64,000 bases of DNA from Cepaea nemoralis (GCA_014155875.1 JACEFZ010018157.1:536001-600000); one strand, 5' to 3'. Shown: positions 22,950-35,092, counted from the first letter of the stretch. The notes: generated from the sequence alone by a model not told the origin. Numbers and translations are program-made.

Positions 22950-25405
22950 ATCATAAGACATTCTGAGATAGTGAAGTCTTCGTGGCAAAGGAGATACACC
23001 GTATGCCTCGATGTACCAAGCTACGTGGAGGGTCCAGATAACTATGACACAATGTTTCAAAACTATTCTTTCGCCCTGGCTGGGATAGGTGTTTGCTGCC
23101 AACCCTCCTCCGTTCCCCGGACTCACTGTCACTCTCTCTTTCGACCTCGGGGTCTATTTCCTGCAGTGTATTTCTGGCTGACACAAACCTAACATGACGA
23201 TCGTCCCAGTAACTATAATTAGAATTTAATACCGTAATAAAGGACAACACAGAAAGCATCAAGACAGATGAACCTATAAAAGTCTTTAAAAACAAACTGA
23301 GGAGATAACTCTAGTCCAGACATGAAGCAAGAAAACTCTGAACATCATAGACCACAGATCTCAATATTGTCCTGTTAGTTCACATCCACCTCACCGGACA
23401 AAGTTTCAGGTCTCTCCTTCCAGCGTAGGTTGTTCGAACAACAGCTTTCAGGTTTCCGTGGCCAACACGATATAGTCACTCATCTGGTCTGGGAAAATGC
23501 CATGGGATCACTTGGCACAATTTTGGTTGGGAAATAATATCATGAGAACAGTTTGTGTATGGGGAATGGGTCAGAGTCTTTCGCTGTCCCGGACAAGGAT
23601 GGGAATTAGGCGTAGGTCCAACCAGAATCATAAGCAAACACTCGACCCTAAGTCGATGAGAAGACTTGAGTTGCGATATTGTCACTCGTTTAATTTTAGT
23701 CCTGATTCTCCATCATAGTTAGAAACATTCTACCTGGTATGGCCAATGACTTGACCTGGCTTCATCAGTTGCATATAGCTTTAGGCATAGAAGCCCTGTC
23801 GAGACTTTCAACTCACTTTACGGTCAAAAGAAGGACCCTGTAGATGACAAAGATTAGTGAGCGACCGGGCTGACTCATGCACCACAATCCTGAGGTCCAA
23901 TTGGGCCTCAGTTAATAAATTGGTTATGCATTTTGGCTTACCGAATCAATTAGATAAGTGGCCTGCTTGAATGGGTCTGACATGTCAGGTAGCCCCTGGA
24001 TTGGCTACGTCCTGGCTTGAGTAGACCCCCATCTTGTAGACGTCCTGTCGGCTACCCTATGCACCCTTTTGCATACAAGACTCACTCTCCACACTCATAC
24101 CCTGCCTTTATTATTATTGGGCACATTCGTTTTCCGGCTTCTCTCTCCCTTGCAAACCATGCCTTTCTCACGACAAAGCTCTTGTGGTGTGGTGTGCTTA
24201 AGGATATGTGTTTCTCCCCCTTAACTAATATTATAGTAGTGAGGATGTATGGCACTCAGTGTAGTTCCCCATCCCCAGCAAGAATAGGAAAGAAGATACT
24301 ACTCCTTCGGGCTGCTGCTCTTGTCTGAGCTGTCGCCGCAATGTACCGGCTCAAGAAGATAGATCATAGATTGGTGGACTCCATCCCCACGGAGCCCTTC
24401 CCTCCTTCCGGCATACCGTAGCTATCCAATGATTATATTCTAAAGAAAGATGACAGTATGCCCAGTTCAGGCCATAGAAGGAAAGATAGCAACAGCTCAT
24501 CTGCCGCCAAGAACAAATGCAATCCTCTGGGGAGATATATTGTTCAGATTCACTCCCCGGCGATGCCAAGAACAAGACGCCTAGCTAGATTGGCCAACAG
24601 TCAACCAACTCTTCATATGTTATGACTGGCTTTTCGCCAATTCGTCTTCCCTGTCGAGACAAAATACATTTATAGGTCCAAGTCTGGCTGGACTACCCAC
24701 AACCCAATTATTACCTTTCCAAACGCACCAGTAGTAGGCTGCACCTCTGTCTTAATCTTTAACTTAAATAGACATGCTGCAACTACCAAACGGTAGGTGT
24801 TGGAACGGACATGAATTGCACCAGAACTTGCACTGGTGCTCATTTGGTGTAAGGGACCATATCGGGTTTTCCCCGAAGAAAAGATATATTTCTAATAATT
24901 CTATTACAAAGATCGTGTTGTTAAAGTATCCCAGTGAACTATCTTCCATAGTGATTGAACGAATAAGAGAACTGAGGGTTCCCGAAAGCTGTTTCCCCCT
25001 GTTTACCCAAACCCAAAGAAGGCCTGAGGACATGGGCCACTGGCGTTTTGTCACACTCGCACTATCAAGGCTGTAGGTTCGTTGTCGGGACGGCGCCATT
25101 CAGACTACAATAGCAGGTTATCGCTGGAACTACGGAGTTCGTGCCTGTGCGATGCTCTTGGCACGAGAGAGACTGATCCAGGTAGGGTAAAAACCTGATG
25201 CAGTGAAGTCGACACTCTCACCTTCAGTCTTAAGACATCAAGAAACAGACTCCAGGTACCACATCACGCCTACAGCCGCTGAAGGCCAGGTCAGAAAGCT
25301 CCTTTTTTTATTCACCTTTTAGCCCTTATTGTAGCATAGGCCCAGAACCAACTCACCGCAGGCTGTCCAACCCTTAGTTATCACACGCAGCTCCAGCAAT
25401 CTAGT
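22950..25405. other. Long unclassified stretch
   Basis: I see no gene I can support in about 2.4 kb. Several ORFs of 70-114 codons (for example 22951-23295 minus, 24017-24328 plus, 24764-25099 minus) lack recognisable domains and overlap each other on opposite strands. Old, diverged transposon sequence is likely but not shown. Confidence 0.45.
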
Positions 25406-25409
25406 TGTG

Positions 25410-25645
25410 ACATATCCTGTATAGGACGTGGTAGTCAACCCCAGCATTTTTTGGGTTATTTGTGAGTTCTTGGCAAGTTTACGTTCAGTAGTTTACCATT
25501 GCTTTCTGAACGACAGGCACTCATGCCATTGTATGAAATACCAGCAGAATGCGGTCCGATTCCAAATCTTACGCAGCTATGTTTCGAACGCGGTATGCGG
25601 CACTGCTAATTGCGTTGATAACCCGCTCGGTACTGTGCCGTCATA
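25410..25645 (-). mobile_element. tRNA-derived SINE, family 1, copy 3
   Basis: Tail CATATCCTGTATAGGACGT, body ACGTTCAGTAGTTTACCATT and head with the B-box-like GTTTCGAACGCGGTATGCGG (plus-strand view). A run of C follows at 25650. Confidence 0.82.
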
Positions 25646-25649
25646 TCCC

Positions 25650-26560
25650 CCCCCCTCCCCCATCTTTCAGTTACAATTACTGAGAGTTGTAACTCCCGCA
25701 TCGCTCTGTTACCCATTTGTTGCTGCACATGAATTCTCACGCCTGGATTCCATATGACGACTGAGCTGGCTTTGATGTCTCGTGTCCCTGCGTAACGTGA
25801 GTTCTGTATTACAACTGCGCACTAGCTGGGAGGTGGTAGTTGCTTGTTCAGTCAGCCTGCCCCCCCCCCCCCCCCCCTCAGCCCAGTATCTAACTACACA
25901 AGTTCTGACCCTCTGGAACATACATAACGGTCGTTAAACATTTATGTGCATGTTAATTGATGCTATCAGGCCTGCATCGGCTCTAGACGGCTAAAATCGA
26001 TATGTCTGTCCAGTAGTTTAATGACGTTAATGAATTCACGGCTATTGTAAATTGTTGTAGTGAGAGAATTCATTTGTTCCCGTTGTCCTGTAATAGATTG
26101 TAACGTTTCATGCTTAACATTGTTTAAATTAGGTCGTGCATGTGTTGTAATTCTCTTCGGTTGTGAGATAACCTAAAAAAGACAGATGTTAACGCTACGA
26201 ATTGTGGTAAATAAAGTAGAGGACCATTGGTTTCATGTCTTGGGGCGTATTGGGCTCACGGTGCTAGAACCATATTTTTACAGACCAATCAGTTCTAGAT
26301 GGGTGTTGTGTCAATAACATGCCGGCCACCTTTACTTCCTAGCACATTTCCTGGTACCCATTTGAGGCCTGATAGACCTGGCAGCCCATCGAACTGTGGT
26401 ACCCCGGTATTTTCTAAAGTCTCTTTTACGCCCGTCCAGGAATAATCTACTGTGATAATCTTACAATCACCAAGAGCGCTTTTCGATACCTCTCGGGAGA
26501 AAGGAGCACCTATGCCGTGTCTGGTTTGACAGTTACTGTGTTCAGACAACAGTAAGCAAC
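25650..26560. other. Unclassified sequence with C-runs
   Basis: Homopolymer C runs at 25650-25665 and 25860-25877. Nothing else recognised. Confidence 0.45.
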
Positions 26561-26574
26561 ACAGATGGCAATAA

Positions 26575-27055
26575 TCGATGTTTACAGACGTGTAGTGTTG
26601 GACTTATGCTTCTGTTTACACGTCAAATGTGGTGTAAAACATGTGGGGTTGGATAAACACTTCTGTTTATATGTTATATGTGATATAGAACGTGTAGTGT
26701 TGAATTCACACTTCTGTTTACACAATGTCAAAAAACTGTCATTTACTGCCAATGTACCTTGCGGTGTATGGCAGAAGGAACTTTGAGCCTGAGGAATTAA
26801 GGCCGCCTGGCTAGTGCAGTCGCTGCGAATTGTGCAGGTTAGGATTTTCTTTTTGCCTATTGTATGTGATTTACACATTGTATGTGATGTAAAACATGTA
26901 GTGTTAAATAGACACTTCTGTGTAAACTTTATATCTGACGTACGACATATAGTGTCTGATACACACTTCAGTTTGAATGTTACATTTGACAGGAAACGTC
27001 TAGTGTTGGATTCGGTCTTTATGTAAACGTTGTATTTGGTGTGATATTGTTGGAC
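26575..27055. repeat. 51-bp minisatellite, interrupted
   Basis: Units of about 51 bp with GTGTAGTGTTGGA and CACTTCTGTTTACA (CTTCTG at 26609, 26660 and 26711). The array is interrupted at about 26730-26870 by ~140 bases of unrelated sequence and then resumes, more diverged. Confidence 0.85.
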
Positions 27056-27059
27056 TCAC

Positions 27060-27595
27060 AATCCTGTTTAAAATCGCTTCTAGAAAACTTAAACTGGTTC
27101 TGAAAATAACATTGCTGGAAGTCATCGTTTTCGGAAGAAGAGGTAGAAGTCCACCAGTACGGAGATAGGCACGGGACATTGACGACATCTTGAAGATATG
27201 CGATACATGAGGCAAGAAAACTGTCAAATGATCGAGGATGTTTTCTATCGGCCGTGGTAGGAGCGGTGTTCTATTATAAACATGCTAGGTGGTAGTCGTG
27301 AATTTGACTGTCAGTTCCTGGGGAAATATTCAGCAGGATCGTTCCTGTGAGATTAAGTCGGAGTTGGTTCTCTTGATGGCGAGGGAAACTGGTAATAGGG
27401 GAAGCTAATCCACACGTAAAAATCACCCAATGCACTAGAAGTTGTAGCACGCGTATAGAGTACGCTCGAGTTCAAAAGCGAATATGGACAAATAACCAAG
27501 AAATGACAGGCAGATTCTGATAAGACAAATCCTGCAATGACCAGATAGCCACATCACAGATAATAATAGAGTAAAACATTGAAATAAACTCACCA
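27060..27595. other. Unclassified sequence
   Basis: No domain or repeat recognised. Confidence 0.4.
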
Positions 27596-27596
27596 A

Positions 27597-28020
27597 TTTA
27601 TATTGAATTTGCAGAATATGAAAAGGCCTTTGATGACATTGATAGGGAATCTCTTTAGAAAATTATGAGGCAACAAGGTATCCCACAGAAGATCAGTAAC
27701 CTAGCACAGGCAGCAAGGCGGGCCGGGATGCGAGCGACCTTCTGCCAAGGACCCGCTGCTTGAACGCCGATGACATGAAATGGAGGGATCTGCCTGAAAA
27801 CCAAGGGATACATTTGAAATAACAACGGGAAGGCTGTAGGGATTTCTTGTGTGGCCTTTATTATATCTACTGACTATAGACTGGATTTAGGAAACAATAA
27901 TAACTACTGCCAGAACTGGAATTCAATGGACTCTGACAGTGCAGCCTGATGATCTAGACTTCTCTGACGTCATTTAGTAATATTATGACTATGACGTTCT
28001 TGTTCTGGAGCTTACAGGCC
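27597..28020 (+). pseudogene. LINE reverse transcriptase fragment
   Basis: The frame YIEFAEYEKAFDDIDRESL, a stop, then KIMRQQGIPQKIS matches RT block 3 (catalytic Asp in the EKAFD motif). Further on, short matches to the GGICLKTKG-type and LDFSD-type blocks appear in shifted frames. Stops and shifts show it is dead. Confidence 0.65.
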
Positions 28021-28028
28021 GAAGAAAA

Positions 28029-28119
<91 letters not shown>

Positions 28120-28120
28120 G
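28029..28120. repeat. (GA)n microsatellite
   Basis: About 45 GA dinucleotides, directly upstream of the Penelope-type 3' tail. Confidence 0.97.
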
Positions 28121-28124
28121 ACTT

Positions 28125-28262
28125 TTATCTGTAGTATACACCTGACGAGATACAGCGAAAGATTGCTAGGCAATATGCATTATACAAACTATTGTTTGTG
28201 TCTTCTTTATTCAAATTCACAACGGGAAAACATTGTTTTCAAATTGAGAGATACCGAAAAAC
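28125..28262 (+). mobile_element. Penelope-like element 3' tail with hammerhead-like core
   Basis: Matches the 3' end of the element at 41605-41740: CCTGACGAGATACAGCGAAA, then GCTAGGCAATA, TTGTGTCTTCTTTATTCAAA and GAAAACATTGTTTT. Only this tail is present. It contains CTGACGAG (28142) and CGAAA (28156), the conserved halves of a hammerhead ribozyme core. Confidence 0.7.
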
Positions 28263-28439
28263 AGAAGGAGAAGAGACGAGTAATATGAGGAGGACATGCA
28301 GCGAACTGCATGAGATAGCAAATGGAGTGCGTTGGCTGAGAATCATTTCCGGGATTTCCCCATAAAAGGCAGAAGACGTAGAAGAAGAACACTTAACATC
28401 AGTTATCAGTTATCAGTTGGGGTATCGTCACTGCACCCC

Positions 28440-28972
28440 GGACAGGTCCATAGGTGCTCAGATCCTCCCCCCCCCCAGCATATGCATCAGCGTCCGGTGG
28501 CTAATAGTGCCAGTTCTGTGTTGGTTGACGAGGCCCCTCGTTTTCCCGATGTACCTCTCGTGTCTGGCCGTGCCAATTCTTACTCCCAAGTCTCTCAACC
28601 TGGACAACGATGTGGATTCACTGACGTCAAAGTCCTCTGTTCTCGACATCTCTTTAAGGATGTTAATAACATCGGCGCGATCCATGGGCTGGCCATCTAC
28701 AGGGGGTGCAGAGCCAGCCAGTTTATCAGCTCGTTCATTTCCCTCGACTCCCGCATGTCCCGGGACGAAGATGAAGGTGACCTTACGGACAGCGGACTTC
28801 CGCAGCGAATCAGTCCACTGTCTACGTACAGATCCTGCATCGACTTTCCGAATCATGCTCATTGAATCACTTAATACACACACGTTGGTATAATGCTGTG
28901 ATTCTAACCATATGAAAGCTGTGTAACTGCCATCACTTCCATCGTCATGCTGCTCGTGGTCATGGAGTGGGC
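28440..28972 (-). pseudogene. LINE RNase H domain fragment
   Basis: The minus-strand frame reads SDSMSMIRKV (Asp of the RNase H active site), FIFVPGHAGVEGNERADKLA (the HAGVEGNERAD motif with its His, Asn and Asp) and ends in the conserved RTLMHMLGGG region. An upstream piece, SSMTMEVMAVTQ (catalytic Glu region), lies in another frame near 28940. It is the RNase H domain found in some LINE polyproteins and removes RNA from the RNA-DNA hybrid. Frame breaks make it a pseudogene. Confidence 0.8.
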
Positions 28973-29272
28973 ATTTGTCATACGAATAACTTTATCATCA
29001 TGAGAGATTGATATTACACACTAACCCATTCACTATGTTTTATATAGGATTTCTTTAACTGTGTATTGTTTTAAATAAAAAAAATATCGACGCTCTTCTG
29101 GTGCTTATTTGTCAGAGACAATGTCTGTCCTTATTTCTCTATGTCTATATCTATCTCTATATTTTTTTATCTCTCTTTATATGTCTCTTTTTGTATCTAT
29201 TTTTCTTTCTATCATCTCTTTATATCTATTTCCATCTACGATATCACTCTATCTTTCTTTCTCTGTCACGCT

Positions 29273-29274
<2 letters not shown>

Positions 29275-29341
<67 letters not shown>
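29275..29341. repeat. (CT)n microsatellite
   Basis: About 30 CT dinucleotides, preceded by a looser T/C-rich tract from 29120, and immediately followed by an RNase H frame. Confidence 0.95.
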
Positions 29342-29347
<6 letters not shown>

Positions 29348-29484
29348 CAGCAACTAATTCAGGATAATGCTCGCCTGGGCGATGTGATTATCTACACAGA
29401 TGGTTCGGTGGTGAGAGGTAGTAGAAGTGCCTGGGGTTTCTTGGCAAAGGCTAATGGTCGACATTAGGTGCAGGAGAGTGTAGC
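29342..29484 (+). pseudogene. RNase H domain, N-terminal piece (split copy)
   Basis: Reads LIQDNARLGDVIIYTDGSVV (first catalytic Asp in YTDGS) and SAWGFLAKANGRH, then breaks. The rest of the domain resumes at about 30205, in the matching order, after ~720 bases of unrelated DNA. Confidence 0.75.
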
Positions 29485-30204
29485 AGAGCATCGTCTCTGT
29501 TAATAGTTTAGGAGGGGTTGACGTGCAAGAGCTGGGCACGGTTGAGCATCCTAGGAAGACGCAGTGCTTAGGGTAGTTACCGCCTGGATTTGAACATCAA
29601 TGGTATTCTAAACTCATCATATAAACTATTTGATACTTGTGGACTTATTTCGGTAAATAAAACCTTTTGAAAAATACCATCGGGACTCAACTTAATATAT
29701 CGTTCAAACTGTTTACTCTGTAACAGAGTAAAATTGGAGCCGCTTAACCAGGATTCTGGACTTTGCTGTCGCGGACGCAATGCGAAGTACTAACAAACAG
29801 CAGAGCACAGCGGAGAACTTTTAATGAACACCTTTCTCAGCTTGCTGCGACAAGAACATATGATGTTATTGAAGGAATCTAGAATCTTGTTAGAAGCAGT
29901 AATCAAAAGATCCAGACCAGACCACCTTATTGAGGCCTGCAACTTACAATAGAACAAGCGTTTTTTCGGCCAGTCGATTGGAGCCGCCATACCTATTGAA
30001 ACGAGTTGTTAGATGGAGCTACCATCTACCATCGTAAGCTGCTTATCAGAATCGTAGGCTGTTTATTATCATCGTGCTCTAGAGCGATCGAACTGTTGTC
30101 ACTATGCTGTGAGTTTTAACCTGCCGTCATTGCAGCCGTTGGTTGACCTTGCTTGTCTGAAGGTCACTTGCTTACTGGAGGACTGAAGAAACTGTTTACT
30201 CTGT
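29485..30204. other. ~720-bp insert splitting an RNase H domain
   Basis: No coding signature. A 19-base direct repeat, AACTGTTTACTCTGTAACA, occurs at 29707 and 30190, the second close to the right junction. The insert may itself be composite. Confidence 0.5.
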
Positions 30205-30765
30205 AACAAGAGCCTGGCATATGATACCACAATATCTAGCTTAAGAATGGAGGCTGTAGGCAGTCAGTGCAGCTTTCCGCTGGATGGAGAATACGATACA
30301 CACACACACATCGTGATTGTAACTGACTCAGGAAGCATGCTGAGTGGGGTGAGGACAGGCAAGCTTCGTGCCGAATGGCTTGCTTCGCTTCGGAAGTCAC
30401 GGGTGGCAAGCATCGTCTGGATCTTTACTCCGGTGCATGCTGGTGTGCTGGGGAATGAACAGGCAGACAACTTGGCTGGCTCTGCAAAAACTGGTGGAGT
30501 ATTGATGCATGATAAGGCAGACGTGGTTGCGGCCTTGTGGGAGCACGTGTACACCTCGGAGGAGCAAATGGATCACCATGGTCTGGTAAGAATGCGACAG
30601 TGTGGAGTGACGAGGGGATCTGGCCGATGCTCGACGCTTAGAGGAAAGGCGAGACGCACATATAATCAGATTGCTACTGGTACTATTGGGGTTGGAACTC
30701 TTCGCTGGCTTCTGAGGATGGGGACGGAGCGCTTATGGGAATGGGAAATGCCCCGAATGCTGTGA
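30205..30765 (+). pseudogene. RNase H domain, C-terminal piece (split copy)
   Basis: Starts AYDTTISSLRMEA (catalytic Glu), then IVIVTDSGSML (Asp) and TPVHAGVLGNEQADNLA (His/Asn/Asp motif), and ends GTERLWEW with a small local duplication before the stop. Same family as the minus-strand copy at 28.4-28.97 kb. A CT run starts 15 bases after the end. Confidence 0.82.
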
Positions 30766-30775
30766 TGTCGGTTCC

Positions 30776-30779
<4 letters not shown>

Positions 30780-30871
<92 letters not shown>
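30780..30871. repeat. (CT)n microsatellite
   Basis: About 45 CT dinucleotides directly after the RNase H frame. Confidence 0.97.
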
Positions 30872-30874
<3 letters not shown>

Positions 30875-31665
30875 CTTTCCGATTACTCTTACTCATCAAA
30901 CTGAAAGATATGTATAACCGACGATAAGTTTCAGGATTGTTCGTATATTCCCACTTTGTATACATCAGTGGAGTGCACATTAAAGTGCTGCAACATTAAA
31001 TTAAAACCGGGGAACGGAGCCTAAAAAAGAGAGGCTGTGAGGGAAATTTCGTGCAGGGAGGGAACAAAGAGAAACAAAAACTCCCGCAGCAATGTAGGCG
31101 TGGTTGAAGATCAATAGAGAATATTCGAGCACATTTTTTTTTCTTGTTGTTTATTTATCTCGTATATCGTTTCTCCACTTGTCTTTTTCCTCTTGCTGTC
31201 CTTTTCAATACCAAGTCATATTTGAGAGACACGTTCCAGACTACAATTGGATAGAGAATATAAGTAAACAATTCTAAACCTCCAGTTTAGTCCAGTTGCT
31301 TCTCTGTCATGTTAGTGTATTGTTTCTTATACGCCACCAAACATCTGTCTCGTCCAACATGTGGCCCAGTATATCTTGTTTCGATAGGCATGTTTTTTTG
31401 GTTTTTGTTGCCCTAACCTTTGACAGCCCCTAGCCTATCTAATTGGCGGAGTGATTCAGGTATCCCATGTCAAAGGAAAAGTAAAGTACACCTTTCCTCC
31501 GTTAGCCTACGGGACACCTTTGGGCAAGGTGGAGTACCCGTCTATTCCTTCGACTAGGGTAACTTGAAGCCATGCGTGTAGGTGGTGGTCGATGGAGCTG
31601 TACAGCAACCGACAGATAGTTGTTGGTTATGGTCTCAAGTTTCACGGCTGTAGGCACAGGGTCTT
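30875..31665. other. Unclassified sequence
   Basis: No gene or repeat recognised. Confidence 0.45.
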
Positions 31666-31672
31666 TTATGGA

Positions 31673-31689
31673 TAGTAGTAGTAGTAGTG

Positions 31690-31746
<57 letters not shown>

Positions 31747-31758
31747 ACAGCAGCAGCG

Positions 31759-31850
<92 letters not shown>

Positions 31851-31960
31851 GGTGGTGGTAGTAATAGTAGTAGTAGTAGTAGTAGAAGTAGTAATGGTGG
31901 AGGTTGTGATCGTCGTAGTTGCGATAGTAGTAATAGTAATTGTAGTACATGTACCTTATT
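31673..31960. repeat. (GTA)n-type compound trinucleotide microsatellite
   Basis: AGT triplets with internal blocks of AGC (31746-31780) and GGT (31841-31858). Reads as poly-Ser, poly-Val or poly-Tyr in different frames; not a gene. Confidence 0.97.
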
Positions 31961-31974
31961 ACACGATTCAGTAT

Positions 31975-32625
31975 GTTAGCTTCTAACTTAATGGGTAATG
32001 GCCCATATTTCCGTCCACCTAACACCCACCCGATCTTCACACCTAAATGCAGTTTCTTGTCTTTGCCACAGAGCGGCCAACCGAGCATAAATGAACGTTA
32101 AATAGAAGCACATGAATTAAATATTGCTAGCTCTGCCCGTGTTCAGACGCCTCGGGGATCACGCAGAAGCTGATTGTTTGTTTTCCGACACAAGACGTGC
32201 AAGGAGGCGTGTTTGTATGCATATTTTACCATACTACTTGTGTCTCTTAAACTGTACGCACTGGCCACTTTCTCCTTGTAGGGAGGCCATTAGTGTTTTT
32301 ACTGCCAGCATCGCGTTAAAATGTATGTGGTTATTAAATTTAGCGACGGATAATGCTCAGTTTCTACCCTACAATAGTAGTGCGCGTAATCACATATGTT
32401 CTGTAAATAAACTAATGTTATGGATTAGTCCTTATTCCTTCAATCTTATGACGCTGAAATTACTATGAAAACATACGTGCTCATAATTGGGTACATAGAA
32501 GCCATGTTTTAGATGTTCCTGTGTAATGATAGATCTAAGAAGTCATAGCACTGGTCAGAGTGATGAATGGGACTTGCAGCCTAGCTTGTTGCTGGCTGCC
32601 GTATTAGCCATTCACAAGTAGTAAG
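31975..32625. other. Unclassified sequence
   Basis: No supported gene; a 114-codon ORF at 32124-32468 has no domain signature. Confidence 0.45.
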
Positions 32626-32627
32626 GT

Positions 32628-34615
32628 AAGATTGTCAACATTGTATGGCAGGAGATTGTCAACATTGTATGGCAGGAGGTTGTCAAAATTGTATGGCAGG
32701 AGATTGTCAACATTGTATGGCAGGAGTTTGTCAACATTGTATGGCAGGAGATTGTCAACATTGTATGGCATGAGATTGTCAACATTGTATGGCAGGAGGT
32801 TGTCAACATTGTATGGCAGGAGATTGTCAACATTGTATGGCAGGAGATTGTTAACATTGTATGGCAGGAGGTTGTCAACATTGTATGGCAGGAGATTGTT
32901 AACATTGTATGGCAGGAGATTGTTAACATTGTATGGCAGGAGATTGTTAACATTGTATGACAGGAGATTGTTAACATTGTATGGCAGGAGGTTGTCAACA
33001 TTGAATGGCAGGAGATTGTTAACATTGTATGGCAGGAGGTTGTCAACATTGTATGGCAGGAGATTGTCTACATTGTATGGCAGGAGATTGTCAACATTGT
33101 ATGGCAGGAGATTTTTAACATTGTATGGCAGGAGATTGTCAACATTGTATGGCAGGAGATTGTCAACATTGTATGGCAGGAGCTTGTCAACATTGTATGG
33201 CAGGAGATTGTCAACATTGTTATGGCAGGAGGTTGTCAATATTGTATGGCAGGAGGATTGTCAACATTGTATGGCAGGAGATTGTCAACATTGTATGGCA
33301 GGAGATTGTCAAAATTGTATGGCAGGAGGTTGTCAACATTGTATGGCAGGAGGTTGTCAACATTGTATGGCAGGAGGTTGTCAATATTGTATGGCAGGAG
33401 ATTGTCAACATTGTATGGCATGAGATTGTCAACATTGTATGGCAGAGGTTGTCAATATTGTATGGCAGGAGGTTGTCAATATTGTATGGACAGGAGATTT
33501 CCACATTGTAATGGCAGGAGATTGTCAACATTGTATGGCAGGAGGTTGTCAATATTGTATGGCAGGAGATTGTCAACATTGTATGGCAGGAGATTGTCAA
33601 CATTGTATGGCAGGAGATTGTCAACATTGTATGGCAGGAGATTGTCAACATTGTATGGCAGGAGATTGTCAACATTGTATGGCAGGAGATTGTCAACATT
33701 GTATGGCAGGAGGTTGTCAACATTGTATGGCAGGAGATTGTCAACATTGTATGGCAGGAGGTTGTCAACATTGTATGGCAGGAGATTGTCAACATTGTAT
33801 GGCAGGAGATTGTCAACATTGTATGGCATGAGATTGTCAACATTGTATGGCAGGAGGTTGTCAATATTGTATGGCAGGAGATTGTCAACATTGTATGGCA
33901 GGAGATTGTCAACATTGTATGGCAGGAGGTTGTCAATATTGTATGGCAGGAGGTTGTCAATATTGTATGGCATGAGATTGTCAACATTGTATGGCATGAG
34001 ATTGTCAACATTGTATGGCAGGAGGTTGTCAACATTGTATGGCAGGAGATTGTCAACATTGTATGGCAGGATATTGTCAACATTGTATGGCAGGATATTG
34101 TCAACATTGTATGGCAGGAGATTGTCAACATTGTATGGCAGGAGATTGTCAACATTGTATGGCAGGAGATTGTCAACATTGTATGGCAGGAGGTTGTCAA
34201 TATTGTATGGCAGGAGGTTGTCAATATTGTATGGCAGGAGGTTGTCAACATTGTATGGCAGGAGATTGTCAACATTGTATGGCAGGAGATTGTCAACATT
34301 GTATGGCAGGAGATTGTCAACATTGTATGGCATGAGATTGTCAACATTGTATGGCATGAGATTGTCAACATTGTATGGCAGGAGATTGTCAACATTGTAT
34401 GACAGGAGGTTGTCAACATTGTATGGCAGGAGGTTGTCAACATTGTATGGCAGGAGATTGTCAACATTGTATGGCAGGAGATTGTCAACATTGTATGGCA
34501 TGAGATTGTCAACATTGTATGGCAGGAGATTGTTAACATTGTATGGCAGGAGGTTGTCAATATTGTATGGCAGGAGATTGTTAACATTTTATGGCAGGAC
34601 ATTGTCAACATTTTA
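32628..34615. repeat. 24-bp satellite array
   Basis: About 83 tandem copies of ATTGTATGGCAGGAGATTGTCAAC. Variation falls at a few sites (GATT/GGTT, CAAC/CAAT/TAAC, AGG/ATG), with occasional indels near 33220-33520. Because 24 is divisible by three and the unit has no stop in several frames, it gives ORFs of up to 474 codons on plus and 463 on minus made only of octapeptide repeats. No start context, promoter or non-repeat domain supports coding. Confidence 0.97.
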
Positions 34616-34660
34616 TGGACGTATTACTCAAAAGCATTGTGGTTAAACAAACTTGTGCCT

Positions 34661-34870
34661 GTCCTTTGCAGGATGTTGTGATCGACACCAGGTTGATTTC
34701 CTATATAATTTTACGTTGTGTAGTTTACCATTGCTTTATAAACGAGAAGCCAATATTTAAGTACAACTGACCCTTGTAGGGAGTAATTCACCACTCCGCC
34801 ACCAACACACCAACAGTTTAAGAGCTAGTGCTCTCTTATCCCTTTCGGCCACGCCGACTTCTATAGTGTG
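34661..34870 (-). mobile_element. Degenerate SINE with different tRNA-like head
   Basis: The left part matches the family-1 tail (GTCCTTTGCAGGATGTTGTG, TAGTTTACCATTGCTTTATA). The right part, read on minus, begins GTCGGCGTGGCCGAAAGGGA, which resembles a Ser/Leu-type tRNA A-box region. It may be a mosaic or a neighbouring second SINE. Confidence 0.5.
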
Positions 34871-34885
34871 GTTAAAAGTTAGTCG

Positions 34886-35092
34886 CATGTCCTTTACATG
34901 ACGTAGCAGTCAACCTCAGCATTTTTTGGCTGTTCGTGATTCCTGGGTAAGTTTACGTTCAGTAGTTTGCCATTGCTTTCTGAACGACCGGCACCATTCC
35001 ATTTAATAAAAACCCAACACAGTTGTGTTTCAAACGCAGGTATGCGGGATAAAGAACTGCGTCCGTAACCTCTTCACCACGGAACCGGTATA
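34886..35092 (-). mobile_element. tRNA-derived SINE, family 1, copy 4
   Basis: Tail GTCCTTTACATGACGTAGCA, body ACGTTCAGTAGTTTGCCATT and head with GTTTCAAACGCAGG (B-box region) and GAAGAGGTTACGGACGCAGT (A-box region, read on minus). Confidence 0.83.

Noticed and set aside
22951..23295. 114-codon minus-strand ORF with hydrophobic start
   Set aside because: No recognisable domain, overlaps ORFs on the other strand and runs toward a microsatellite.
24017..25099. ORFs of 100-111 codons
   Set aside because: No motif; opposite-strand ORFs of the same size overlap, as expected by chance.
31620..32088. Poly-Ser, poly-Val and poly-Tyr proteins
   Set aside because: Trinucleotide microsatellite read in different frames; no flanking domain.
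32628..34646. Very long ORFs (up to 474 codons) on both strands
   Set aside because: They are pure products of the 24-bp tandem unit and overlap on both strands in several frames.
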